The notes beneath the pieces are model-generated. The model did no database searches. It worked only from the letters and a program-made list of their open reading frames with translations, and had not been told where the DNA came from. From Deltaproteobacteria bacterium YD0425bin51 (GTDB lineage: Bacteria > Desulfobacterota > Desulfobacteria > Desulfobacterales > YD0425bin51), in assembly GCA_002753225.1 (NCBI GenBank), contig PDZS01000032.1, positions 1 to 50,182 on the forward strand: DNA of 50,182 bases, written 5' to 3'. The position numbers were made by a program, and so were the translations under genes. Shown piece after piece: positions 31,610 through 40,157 of the stretch. Each line of letters opens with the position of its first letter. The stretch's first letter is position 1.

Positions 31610-33595
31610 ATGTCAATAAAATTCTTCACTAAATTTGCTGTTTTGATAGCATTATTGTTTATTGCATTACCAGCGTATTCTATTACTGGGAATGATAATG
31701 GAACTTCTAAAAATCAGGAAGCTGGGAAAATAGCTAACCCAGGTTCTGATTGTGGCAATGGTAAAGATGTTGGTAATCATTATGGTTCTAACAAAAACTG
31801 CAATAAAACAAAGGAAATTATTGCACACGATAAAGGAGGTTGCAATGTTTCTAACGTTTATGAACTGGCTAGAATTTGGGTTGGTAAACAAAAATCAGCG
31901 TTTAGAAGAACAGTAGAACCAACTTTAAACTCTTCTTATGGCAAAGAATTGTTTAACTTCTTTACAACAGAAATTGTTAAAGCCAAGAGTAACTGTTTTG
32001 TCTGTGATATCCCTGAAATGTCTGATATTGAAGCCATTAAAGCTGAGGCGATTGCAGCATATAAATCAGCTAACCCTATGCCTGATGTTGCCGTTTTACA
32101 GGCTCAAGCTGTTGAGGCTTATAAATTAGCAAATCCTTTGCCTGATATAAATGCTATTAAAGCACAGGCTGCAAGTGAGGCTGTGGCTGCCTATAAAGCT
32201 GCCAATCCTATGCCTGATATTGCTCAATTACAAGCAGAGGCAATATCTAAATGGATTGAAGCAAATCCATGCCCAATTGAAACGATAACTGCTCAATTAA
32301 ATTCTCAATGTCAGGCTAAAGTTGATGGAATAACATCTCAACTAACTGCTCAATGTCAGTCAAGCATTGATAATCTTACGGCCCAGAATAATGCTTTGTC
32401 AAAACAACTTACTGCAGCATTAGCAAATCAAAAAACTCCATCAATTATAAATTTAAAAATAGTAGGATCAGCTGAAGTTGAGGAAAACAAAACCTCTTTA
32501 TATTCTTGTATAGCAACTTATGATGATGGTTCAGTACAAGATATATCAACTGATGCTGAATGGAGCGTTAGCGGGGGAGCTTCTTTAATAAAAAATCAAC
32601 TAACAGCCTATGAAGTTAGTCAGGATTTAGTTATTACTTTATTTGCCAAATATTCAGGAATAACTGGTGAGTTATCTATTACAATTAAAGATAAGGCATT
32701 TACACAAAGATTTATAGACAATGGTGATGGTACAGTTACAGATAATAAAACAGGCATGATGTGGCAGTTAAATCCACCTAACACAAGATTTACCTGGCAG
32801 GAAGCATTAAACTATGCTGAAAATTTAGAATTGGCTGGATATAATGATTGGAGGATGCCAAATATTGTTGAATTAGAAAGCCTTGTTGATACAACCAAAA
32901 ATTCACCTGCAACATCATCTGGAATTGCATTACAATCTTTTTATTACTACTGGACAAGTACAACTTCTGCTTATGCCTCAAGTAGTGCATGGTATATTGA
33001 TTTTACAAGCGGTAGAACAGATTTTGGGCAGTCAAAAATATCAAAAATATTTGTAGTTGCTGTAAGATTAGGGAACAGAGAAACAACAGGCGTTTCTCAA
33101 TGTTATAGTGATTACAGTAATGGACCTGGATTATTCCCAATTACATGCCCAAATGTAGAAGAACCATTTTATGGTCAGGATGCTCAGCATCATGATGAAA
33201 ATTCAGGATATACGGTTGTTGGGGATGGTACTGTAATAGATAAAAGCACTAATTTAATGTGGGAAGGTAATATTTCAAGACAATATCTTACATGGGAAAA
33301 GGCTACAACTTACTGTGATTGTTTGACAACAGGCGGTCATACAGATTGGAGAATGCCATCAAGATTAGAGTTAGTTACAATAGTAAACTTCGGAAAAAAT
33401 CTTCCTGCAATTGATACAAATATTTTTGGAAGCAGCAGTTATCCAGTAGCGGCAGGTCATTTTTGGACAACTGATCCTGTTGGAACTGGAGAAACTCAAA
33501 TGTGGAAACTTGGTTTTGAAAGGGGAAGTTTTTCGCCAACTGATAAAACATATCCTTACTATCAAGTTCGATGCGTTCGTAATATTGATAAATAA
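31610..33595 (+). CDS. Secreted protein with alanine-rich repeats, Big_2-like domain and two Lcl_C (DUF1566) domains
   Basis: 661 residues with AAGGAG before ATG. An N-terminal signal peptide ends at about LPAYS (residues 1-24). Next is a Cys/Asn/Gly-rich region. About 138-222 holds four repeats of a 20-residue unit like AIKAEAIAAYKSANPMPD, probably helical. Coiled-coil-like Gln/Cys repeats (about 226-272) follow. A Big_2-like Ig domain spans about 276-361. Two Lcl_C domains follow (about 367-490 and 530-661), each with G.GTV.D..T.LMW and DWRMP. Lcl_C has a C-type-lectin-like fold used in adhesion. Control by c-di-GMP fits a surface or matrix adhesin. No anchor motif is evident. Confidence 0.8.
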   Translation: MSIKFFTKFAVLIALLFIALPAYSITGNDNGTSKNQEAGKIANPGSDCGNGKDVGNHYGSNKNCNKTKEIIAHDKGGCNVSNVYELARIWVGKQKSAFRRTVEPTLNSSYGKELFNFFTTEIVKAKSNCFVCDIPEMSDIEAIKAEAIAAYKSANPMPDVAVLQAQAVEAYKLANPLPDINAIKAQAASEAVAAYKAANPMPDIAQLQAEAISKWIEANPCPIETITAQLNSQCQAKVDGITSQLTAQCQSSIDNLTAQNNALSKQLTAALANQKTPSIINLKIVGSAEVEENKTSLYSCIATYDDGSVQDISTDAEWSVSGGASLIKNQLTAYEVSQDLVITLFAKYSGITGELSITIKDKAFTQRFIDNGDGTVTDNKTGMMWQLNPPNTRFTWQEALNYAENLELAGYNDWRMPNIVELESLVDTTKNSPATSSGIALQSFYYYWTSTTSAYASSSAWYIDFTSGRTDFGQSKISKIFVVAVRLGNRETTGVSQCYSDYSNGPGLFPITCPNVEEPFYGQDAQHHDENSGYTVVGDGTVIDKSTNLMWEGNISRQYLTWEKATTYCDCLTTGGHTDWRMPSRLELVTIVNFGKNLPAIDTNIFGSSSYPVAAGHFWTTDPVGTGETQMWKLGFERGSFSPTDKTYPYYQVRCVRNIDK

Positions 33596-33613
33596 TAAAT
33601 AAATATAATAACA

Positions 33614-33644
33614 GGTCTCTCAGAAATAATCTCTCTGAGAGACC
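33614..33644 (+). terminator. Hairpin after the Lcl_C gene
   Basis: An 11-bp stem, GGTCTCTCAGA (33614-33624) with TCTGAGAGACC (33634-33644), loop 9. The following T run is poor, so termination strength is uncertain. Confidence 0.6.
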
Positions 33645-33797
33645 AATAAAATAGTGATAACTGTAACATCTTAGACTCCTTTACCTTAACAGAAAAAAAC
33701 TAATTGGAATTCAATATACCAAAGTAGAAATCCTAAATAAATCGAATGCCTTATTTTCAAATGAATCCTTTTAGTAATAAAGTTTCTTATGATTTTC

Positions 33798-34496
33798 TTA
33801 ATCGAGTAATTTTGTAATTTTAATCTTCCTTGCATCTCTAATTCTATATACGTTAAAAGATTTAGAAGGCAATTCAAGAATTCCGAATGTTCCATAATGA
33901 GAAGTAGATTCAGGAATAAATAAGTTTTTTCTCTTGTCGTATACCCAGCTAAAATTAAATTTTTTCGAGGAATTCATGAGTATTGAACCTGAATTTAAAA
34001 GTTTTAATAATCTTTGAGGTGTTTTTTTAAAGGAAATAGAGAAACTCTTGTGAGTATGCCCTACTATAATAACATCCGCATTGATTTTTTTAAACCACCC
34101 TATCAGTTTGTTAGCATTCATGTTTTCTGGACTTAAAAACTCTAAATCAGACTCTGGAGAACCATGATATACAGCTATTTTTACTCCTTTAAAAGTTAGG
34201 AATAAACTTTCTGGTAAATTTTTCAAAAATTCTGTTGTACGTTCTGATAATAAAATAGTTTCTCTATCTTTCCCCAAAACCTTGCCATCGTTAAGTGCGC
34301 ATCTATCATGATTTCCCATAATGCTTAGTATATTATATTCTTTTATAAGATTAACAGTTTCTTCAGGATAGATACCATATCCAACTAAATCTCCTGAACA
34401 CAAAATCATCTCGCATTTAAATTTTTTTATCTTATCAAGAGCATTATGAAGAGCTTCGTAGTCGCTATGAATGTCTGAAATAATTGCCATCTTCAT
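33798..34496 (-). CDS. Metallophosphoesterase (YfcE/MJ0936-like), paralogue 2
   Basis: 232 residues with the calcineurin-like motifs in order: SDIHSDYEAL (D-x-H), GDLVGYG (GDxxG), GNHDRC (GNHD), AVYHGSP and VGHTHKSF (GHxH). These bind two metals for phosphodiester or phosphomonoester hydrolysis. The closest relative in the window is the gene at 36449, sharing the unusual C-terminal GTFGILELPSKSFNVYRIRD. Its start overlaps by ATGA the stop of a dnaE remnant, just as the intact paralogue lies after the intact dnaE gene. The two are thus probably a duplicated dnaE-phosphoesterase unit. The substrate is unknown. Confidence 0.9.
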   Translation of the reverse strand: MKMAIISDIHSDYEALHNALDKIKKFKCEMILCSGDLVGYGIYPEETVNLIKEYNILSIMGNHDRCALNDGKVLGKDRETILLSERTTEFLKNLPESLFLTFKGVKIAVYHGSPESDLEFLSPENMNANKLIGWFKKINADVIIVGHTHKSFSISFKKTPQRLLKLLNSGSILMNSSKKFNFSWVYDKRKNLFIPESTSHYGTFGILELPSKSFNVYRIRDARKIKITKLLD

Positions 34497-34612
34497 AAAA
34501 ATCCTCCAGTACCAGAGTTTTTACCGCCAATTGCTCCATCTAAAAGGCTGTATTGGGTATGAACATGAAGATGAACAAAATTTAATAAATTAGCCTCTGT
34601 TAACCTTTTCAT
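34493..34612 (-). pseudogene. dnaE N-terminal remnant
   Basis: A 39-codon frame begins with ATG at 34612 and encodes LLNFVHLHVHTQYSLLDGAI, nearly the same as the PHP-domain start of the intact polymerase (YDFVHLHVHTEYNLLDGAI), then GGKNSGTGGFL and a stop. Everything after about residue 29 of the polymerase is gone. It overlaps the start of the phosphoesterase gene by ATGA. It is the leftover of a second dnaE copy that preceded this phosphoesterase. Confidence 0.75.
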
Positions 34613-35020
34613 AAAATTTCTCATGGTAAGGATATAGTTGTTTAAAATCGACATTTAGTTTGTTATATGGATACCGTTAAACCAAAACCTACCTTATGTT
34701 ATTTTACGCATAGGTCTATAAGTTTTGGCATTTTAAACGCATTTATCTGAAAATACTGCAGAAAAGACTAAAATACCCCAAATAAAAATTTTGATATATA
34801 AATTCAATGAGTTAAATTAAAAAAGCCAAAACTTATAGACCTATGCGTTTTTATCAATATTACATTTTTATTAGTCTCAATTAAGGTTAAAACCATGGGC
34901 TTTCAGCCGATTATCTTTTAGATATTATTATTACTAACTTTTTAGATTTAATAAAATTTCTGCGAGGCTATATTGCAATTACGTTATTATCAAAAAGTCA
35001 GCAGAAATTAGTATTTAAAC
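34613..35020. repeat. 24-bp perfect inverted repeat element in noncoding DNA
   Basis: No gene in this stretch. At 34706-34729 and 34825-34848 lies a perfect 24-bp inverted repeat (ACGCATAGGTCTATAAG... and its complement), 143 bases end to end, like a small MITE or a cruciform site. A third copy with one mismatch is at 31365-31386, in direct orientation with the right arm. The two direct copies bracket the riboswitch/Lcl_C/phosphoesterase segment. Confidence 0.6.
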
Positions 35021-35066
35021 AGCACTTTCAGTGCTTGACTCAAACCCACCGACTTTTAGTCGGTGG
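35021..35066. repeat. Twin hairpins resembling an IS200/IS605 end
   Basis: AGCACT-TTC-AGTGCT (35021-35035) is followed by CCACCGACT-TTT-AGTCGGTGG (35046-35066). Subterminal hairpins of this type mark IS200/IS605 elements, but no transposase or TnpB is present. On the minus strand the second hairpin lies just after the next gene's stop and may act as its terminator. Confidence 0.45.
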
Positions 35067-35075
35067 TTGTTTAGT

Positions 35076-36074
35076 TCAATCAGTTAAGCTGATTTTTATT
35101 TTTTGACCAGACGAGTGATTGATGGTATCGAGCATAAACCTAATAATTTTAGATACGTCATCTTTGATAAATCTGCCATCAGAATAAAACATATTGCTAT
35201 TTTTATTTAGGATTTCCATAACTTCAATTAAGTCATTATCATTCTTATTAATTTTATGTTTTAATAAAGCATAATATACTGGCTCAAATCTAATCTTAAT
35301 TTTATTAGTCAGCTTAAGCGCATGTAACAAACCAACTTTTTCAACATATAAATAGAATGCTTTTCTCTGCAACCATAAATCATATCCAAAAAAAGAGGGA
35401 CACCATTTTGGATTATTTACTGCAATTTTTTTTATAAAGTCAGTACCATTTCCATACTTCCATACATATATCAACGATGTGTAAATTAACGGAAAAATTG
35501 TATAGAATTTTTCCCCTTCATCTAGAGGTGTATTATCAATTGGATCCATTATTCCAGTTTCTGCCATTCTTTTATTAGGATCACTTTCCATTTTGTTATA
35601 TCCCTTAATCCACCAATCATAATAATAATTTAGCAAATTTATAGCTTCATCTATCAATTCAGATTGGTTTAAAATAAAGCTATTCCATCGCTGCATATCC
35701 TGATAAATATCTTGGTGATAGATCCTTTCCCATTTATCCCCAATCTTATACTTGCCAAGCAATAGAAGACATTTTTCTAAAAATTCAAAGAATTGTGCAT
35801 ATCCAATTGTTGATACAACTTTATCAAATCTTTCCTCGTAATGCCCATGTAAAATATTTTCTTCGAATAACCTGCACAAAACGATATGAAGATAACCATC
35901 AAAAGCATAAATCTCTTTTACCTTTTCAACAGCAAGAAGAAGGTTTTGCTCTTCTTGTAAAAAATTGGGGAGATAAAGAGGGTCTACATTATGATTTTGC
36001 ATTGTTCCACCACCAAGGCACACAGACTCAATGGCTGGTATTGTATAATTAGATTCGATACAGTATCCACACAT
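35076..36074 (-). CDS. Hypothetical protein, unknown
   Basis: 332 residues, starting MCGYCIESNYTIPAIESVCL. The N-terminal 25 residues contain three cysteines and little conserved-looking sequence, and MQNHNVDPLYLPNFL (ATG at about 36002) could be the true start. The body is helical and aromatic (HIVLCRLFEENILHGHYEERFDKV, LLNYYYDWWIKGYNKME, FYTIFPLIYTSLIYVWKYG), with no catalytic motif that I recognise. It sits alone among mobile-element debris, with a MITE 66 bases upstream and IS605-like hairpins directly downstream, so it may have arrived by transfer. Function unknown. Confidence 0.5.
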   Translation of the reverse strand: MCGYCIESNYTIPAIESVCLGGGTMQNHNVDPLYLPNFLQEEQNLLLAVEKVKEIYAFDGYLHIVLCRLFEENILHGHYEERFDKVVSTIGYAQFFEFLEKCLLLLGKYKIGDKWERIYHQDIYQDMQRWNSFILNQSELIDEAINLLNYYYDWWIKGYNKMESDPNKRMAETGIMDPIDNTPLDEGEKFYTIFPLIYTSLIYVWKYGNGTDFIKKIAVNNPKWCPSFFGYDLWLQRKAFYLYVEKVGLLHALKLTNKIKIRFEPVYYALLKHKINKNDNDLIEVMEILNKNSNMFYSDGRFIKDDVSKIIRFMLDTINHSSGQKIKISLTD

Positions 36075-36140
36075 ACTAAAATCCTTTCATGTTTGTTGAT
36101 TAGCTTAATATTCTTACTAATTCTATTTAGCATCTTCAAT

Positions 36141-36274
36141 CAGGGCAATTGCATCAAAATTTTCACTACTATAAAAATCAATGGCTTACAATGTATCAAA
36201 TAAAAATATTTTTAATTTTATGCATAGCAACTATCTGATTTTACAAGTGCCAAAATTTTGATGCAATTGCCCTG
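36141..36274. mobile_element. 134-bp MITE with 23-bp terminal inverted repeats
   Basis: The ends CAGGGCAATTGCATCAAAAT.. (36141-36163) and its exact complement (36252-36274) are 23-bp perfect inverted repeats around a noncoding AT-rich core. CATCTTCAAT before and CATCTTCAAA after the element are a 10-base direct repeat with one mismatch, consistent with target-site duplication. CAGGG ends and 8-10-base duplications are typical of the ISAs1 family, so this may be a non-autonomous derivative. It carries no gene. Confidence 0.75.
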
Positions 36275-36283
36275 CATCTTCAA

Positions 36284-36346
36284 AATAGCTCTGTTGATTT
36301 ATCAAACTTATCATTTTATCGATGATATTCTTTGTTATTAACTTAT
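36284..36346 (-). pseudogene. dnaE C-terminal fragment, 63-bp exact duplication
   Basis: These 63 bases are the same as 37407-37469 inside the intact dnaE gene (codons for the NIIDKMISLINQQSYS region). It is flanked on the left by the MITE and on the right by a different gene remnant. The identity suggests a recent copy or gene conversion rather than ancient homology. Confidence 0.8.
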
Positions 36347-36355
36347 TCAAAATCA

Positions 36356-36427
36356 TTACCTGTATATCACTACCAATCTGCGACTAACTTCAGCCAATTC
36401 GTACATTTTCATTCGATCACCCACAAC
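36356..36427 (-). pseudogene. Possible Thg1-like N-terminal remnant
   Basis: A minus-strand frame reads VVGDRMKMYELAEVSRRLVVIYR and then stops. 'LGDRMK.YE.....RRL' is the usual opening of bacterial tRNA-His guanylyltransferase (Thg1)-like proteins, where 'P.Y.RIDGR.F' should follow but is absent. Only about 22 codons remain. The match is short, so this is tentative. Confidence 0.4.
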
Positions 36428-36448
36428 TCATCCATGATAAACCTCCAA

Positions 36449-37111
36449 TCATCTCAAAGGATTTAACCTGTATTGAGGAACTTTTATCTTTTTTCCATCA
36501 ATAGCCCTATAAACTGTAAACCGTTTTGATGGTAGTTCAAGAATACCAAATGTGCCTTTATTTGAATCTGTTTGAGGAATAAAAGTTCCTTTTTCTTGAT
36601 TATAAATCCAACCTATACTGAATTTTTTTGAAGAGTTTATAAGTAGTGTTCCTGGATTTATAATTTCCCCTACATCAGATACAGAAATAATAAATGGAAA
36701 ATGCGAATGACCACATATCAATATTTCCGCATTTATTTCATTAAGAAAGCTTTCTAAACGATAAACCTTATCATTGGGATGTATCATTTCAAGTTCATCA
36801 TATAAAGTGCCATGACATACTGCTAAATTTATGCCTTCAATGGTCATATGTAAAGTTTTTGGTAATTTCTCAAGATATTCTATAGCTTCAGGTGATAAAG
36901 GCATTGTTCTGGCATACTTATCATGATTACCTCTTACACATGGTATCTGGAGTTCCTTTAATAATGCCACTGTTTTCTCAGGATATTGACCATATCCAAC
37001 TAAATCTCCTGCGCATAAAATCATATTACAATTAAATTGTTTGATCAATTCTAGTGCATATTCAAGAGTTGTAATATCTCCATGTATATCTGATATTATT
37101 GCCAATTTCAT
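36449..37111 (-). CDS. Metallophosphoesterase (YfcE/MJ0936-like), paralogue 1
   Basis: 220 residues with SDIHGDITTL, GDLVGYG, RGNHDKY, AVCHGTL and ICGHSHFPF in the correct order for a calcineurin-like phosphoesterase with two metals. It resembles the gene at 33798 along its full length, including the C-terminal GTFGILELPSKRFTVYRAIDGKKIK. It follows dnaE (stop at 37300) with a small reading frame between, and a dnaE remnant precedes the other copy, so the dnaE-phosphoesterase pairing seems to be the ancestral unit. Possible roles include nucleotide or phosphodiester hydrolysis; the sequence does not identify the substrate. Confidence 0.9.
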   Translation of the reverse strand: MKLAIISDIHGDITTLEYALELIKQFNCNMILCAGDLVGYGQYPEKTVALLKELQIPCVRGNHDKYARTMPLSPEAIEYLEKLPKTLHMTIEGINLAVCHGTLYDELEMIHPNDKVYRLESFLNEINAEILICGHSHFPFIISVSDVGEIINPGTLLINSSKKFSIGWIYNQEKGTFIPQTDSNKGTFGILELPSKRFTVYRAIDGKKIKVPQYRLNPLR

Positions 37112-37140
37112 TTTTAATTAACCTATTATTTTTCATAAAA

Positions 37141-37260
37141 CTACTTTACGTCTTTAATAGAATTTAAACATTCTTTTATAGCATCAATGCTCTCAAGGGC
37201 AGCATCTCTTCCAAATTGAGAATTAGCCCTTGCTCCTAATCCTTGTTGAGATAAATACAT
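37141..37260 (-). CDS. Small reading frame, 39 residues
   Basis: Encodes MYLSQQGLGARANSQFGRDA, then ALESIDAIKECLNSIKDVK, in the gap between dnaE and the phosphoesterase on the same strand. The amphipathic C-terminal helix looks protein-like, but the ribosome binding site is weak. It may be a small protein or the tail of a degraded gene. No family recognised. Confidence 0.35.
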   Translation of the reverse strand: MYLSQQGLGARANSQFGRDAALESIDAIKECLNSIKDVK

Positions 37261-37299
37261 TTTCTGGTAACTTTTTTAAACATTATAGTTTTTTTATAA

Positions 37300-40038
37300 C
37301 TAATCAACTACTACATTGATAAATATTTCAGTTAAATATTTATCAAGTATACTATCTCTCCCTACCTCTTTTTTTAAAGCTGCTATAAAATCTTCCTTTT
37401 CTATAGAATAGCTCTGTTGATTTATCAAACTTATCATTTTATCGATGATATTCTTTGTTATTAACTTATCTTCTTTATTTTCTAAAATTTCTTTAATCAA
37501 TTGAACAACCATATCTTTTTTTGTAATATAAAATAATCCAAGATATATTTTATCATCTTTTACTTCACACTCCATACTGCTTTCATTTATAGTTGGTAAT
37601 ACTATTGGAATATTATTCATTTTACATTCATCAAGTATTTTTTGAACATAATCATAATCATATCGCACATGTTTTAATAAAATAGCCATAAATTCGGCTG
37701 GGAAATTGGCCTTAAGATATGCTGTCTGATATCCAATTAATGTATAAGCTGCAGCGTGAGATTTGCTAAAAACATATCCTCCAAATTCTTCCAATAACTC
37801 AAATAAATTTTCAGCTACTTTTTTTTCAATACCATTATTAACAGCGCCTTGAATAAATTTTTCCCTGTGTTTTGCCAGCCTGTCAGGTTCTTTACTACCA
37901 ATTGCTTTTCTCAAATCATCAGCATCTGACATTGAATAATTTGCAAGAACCCCTGCAATTTTCATTACCTGTTCCTGATATACAATTACTCCATAGGTCT
38001 CTTTTAAAATAGGTTCCAATTCTTGAACTGAGTATTCTACTTTTTGTCTGCCATGTTTTCTTTCTACAAAATCATGTAGCATGCCGCTATCAATAGGACC
38101 TGGTCTATATAGGGCTACTAAGGCAATTATATCATCAAAACATTGTGGTTTTAATTTAATTAAAAGTTCTTTCATACCAGAACTTTCAAGCTGGAATACA
38201 CCAGTTGTATCTCCTGATGAAAGAAGCTTGTATGTTTTATCATCTTTCATATTAATTCTAAGAAGGTCAGGTGGAGTTTTACCTTGTTTTTCTATTAAAA
38301 AAAGGGTTTCTGCAATAGCTGTTAAGTTGTTAAGTCCTAAAAAATCAAATTGAATAAGTCCGATTTTTTGAACCGATTTACTATCAAATTGGGTAGTAAA
38401 TTGGGTAGTGACTTCATCGTTTTTTCCACAATACAGGGGTAGATATTCAAATAGAGGCTTATCAGAAATTACAACTCCTGCTGCATGGGTTGAAGCATGC
38501 CTTGGTAATCCTTCCAGTACTTTGCATATATTTAATAGTTCTGCAATTTCAGGTTTTTTTTCAGCAAGTTCTTTTAGCTTTGGCTCTTGATTTATTGCTG
38601 CTTCTAAAGAAATATTTATAACGTCTGGAAGCATTTTGGCAATTACATCAACTTCAGACAGAGGTATTTCCAAAGCTCTGCCAACATCTCTAATAACCAT
38701 TCTGCTCGTTAATTTCCCAAAGGTAATTATTTGAGCAACATAATCGCCTCCACCATATTTATTTACTACATACTTGAAAACTTCTTCCCTCCCATTTATG
38801 CAAAAATCAACATCAATATCAGGCATACTTTTTCTTGCTGGATTTAAAAAACGTTCAAAAATTAAGCCATATTTAATTGGATCTAAATCGGTTATTCCAA
38901 GAGAATATACAACAAGGCTACTAGGAGCAGATCCTCTTCCTGGTCCAACTGGTATTTTGTTATCTTTACTAAAACCTATAAAATCAGAAACAATTAAAAA
39001 ATAGCTTGCAAATCCCATGTCATTTATTATAGAAATCTCTTTTTTTAGCCTTTCTTCGTATATTTTTTCATCAAAATTTGTATTTGCTTGTTTTATATAA
39101 GCAAGTCTTTTTTTAAATCCTTCATATACTTTTTTTTCAAAAAGTAATTCAACAGTTTCATTGGCTTTTGTTTCAATGCGTGGGAAATGATGTGTATTAA
39201 GATCAAATTCTATATTACACCTATCTGCTATTTTTATGGTGTTTGCTAAGGAGTCAGGATAATCTTTAAAAGAATTGTACATTTCCTGTGGAGATTTAAA
39301 ATAAAGCTGATCTGTTGCAAATTGGAGCCTGTCTTTTTCATTTACAGTTTTTCCAGTTTGGATACAAAGAAGTATATCATGGGCTTTTGCGTCTTCTTTA
39401 TCAAGGTAATGACAGTCATTTGTTGCTACTATAGGTATAGAAAGCCTTTTACCCATATCTGTGAGCGCCAAATTTACATAGTCCTGACCATCTATACCAG
39501 TATTTTGAATTTCTAGAAAAAAATTATTTGCCCCAAATATTTCAAGAAAGTTTAGCGCTGATTCATCTGCTTTTTTTATGTTCCCTTTTATTATATGCTT
39601 TGGAATTTCGCCATCAAGACATGCTGATAGACCGATTAATCCCTTGCTATGCTCTTTTAGCAGCTTTTTATCTATTATAGGCTTATAATAAAAGCCTTTT
39701 AGCTGGGCAATTGAAGCAAGCTTACATAAATTCTTATAACCTTCGTGATTTTCAGCTAAAATAAGGAGATGAGTAAGTCCTTTGTAATCCTGCTTGGTCT
39801 TATCTTCTATTGTTCTTGGCGCAATATAAAATTCACACCCAATAATTGGTTTAATGTTTAGATTTTTAGCTTTTTTATAAAAGTCAAGAACACCAAACAT
39901 TGTACCATGATCTGTTATTGAAACAGCATCCATGCCATAAGCGCTTACGCGCTGCAATAATGAATCTATTCGTATCGCACCATCTAAAAGATTGTATTCA
40001 GTGTGAACATGTAAATGAACAAAATCATATTTTTTCAT
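37300..40038 (-). CDS. dnaE: DNA polymerase III alpha subunit, C-terminally short
   Basis: 912 residues against about 1160 for typical DnaE. The N-terminal PHP domain is FVHLHVHTEYNLLDGAI with HGTMFG, GCEFYIAPR and NDCHYLDKEDAKAHD. The palm carries GPGRGSAPSSLVVYSLGITDLDP and the catalytic aspartates in MPDIDVDFC. Finger motifs include HASTHAAGVVIS and VALYRPGPIDSGML. After FSKSHAAAYTLIGYQTAYLKANFPAEFMA the usual 'GL..IKGVG' region is weak, and the protein ends before the C-terminal OB and tau-binding parts. It could be a second, non-replicative DnaE, or truncated. A 63-bp piece of its 3' part is duplicated at 36284. Confidence 0.9.
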   Translation of the reverse strand: MKKYDFVHLHVHTEYNLLDGAIRIDSLLQRVSAYGMDAVSITDHGTMFGVLDFYKKAKNLNIKPIIGCEFYIAPRTIEDKTKQDYKGLTHLLILAENHEGYKNLCKLASIAQLKGFYYKPIIDKKLLKEHSKGLIGLSACLDGEIPKHIIKGNIKKADESALNFLEIFGANNFFLEIQNTGIDGQDYVNLALTDMGKRLSIPIVATNDCHYLDKEDAKAHDILLCIQTGKTVNEKDRLQFATDQLYFKSPQEMYNSFKDYPDSLANTIKIADRCNIEFDLNTHHFPRIETKANETVELLFEKKVYEGFKKRLAYIKQANTNFDEKIYEERLKKEISIINDMGFASYFLIVSDFIGFSKDNKIPVGPGRGSAPSSLVVYSLGITDLDPIKYGLIFERFLNPARKSMPDIDVDFCINGREEVFKYVVNKYGGGDYVAQIITFGKLTSRMVIRDVGRALEIPLSEVDVIAKMLPDVINISLEAAINQEPKLKELAEKKPEIAELLNICKVLEGLPRHASTHAAGVVISDKPLFEYLPLYCGKNDEVTTQFTTQFDSKSVQKIGLIQFDFLGLNNLTAIAETLFLIEKQGKTPPDLLRINMKDDKTYKLLSSGDTTGVFQLESSGMKELLIKLKPQCFDDIIALVALYRPGPIDSGMLHDFVERKHGRQKVEYSVQELEPILKETYGVIVYQEQVMKIAGVLANYSMSDADDLRKAIGSKEPDRLAKHREKFIQGAVNNGIEKKVAENLFELLEEFGGYVFSKSHAAAYTLIGYQTAYLKANFPAEFMAILLKHVRYDYDYVQKILDECKMNNIPIVLPTINESSMECEVKDDKIYLGLFYITKKDMVVQLIKEILENKEDKLITKNIIDKMISLINQQSYSIEKEDFIAALKKEVGRDSILDKYLTEIFINVVVD

Positions 40039-40157
40039 GTGTCATAGCTCCTTATAATTTAATTTATTGTGATTTATAATTTTATTTTACATTAGGAGTT
40101 CGATGCACCAACACTGTTCTTCTATATTAAATTCTTTTCTTTTACCCATGCTATAGA

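Noticed and set aside
31610..33595. Diversity-generating retroelement with the Lcl_C protein as target
   Set aside because: Lcl_C folds are common DGR targets, but there is no reverse transcriptase, Avd gene or template repeat in the window.
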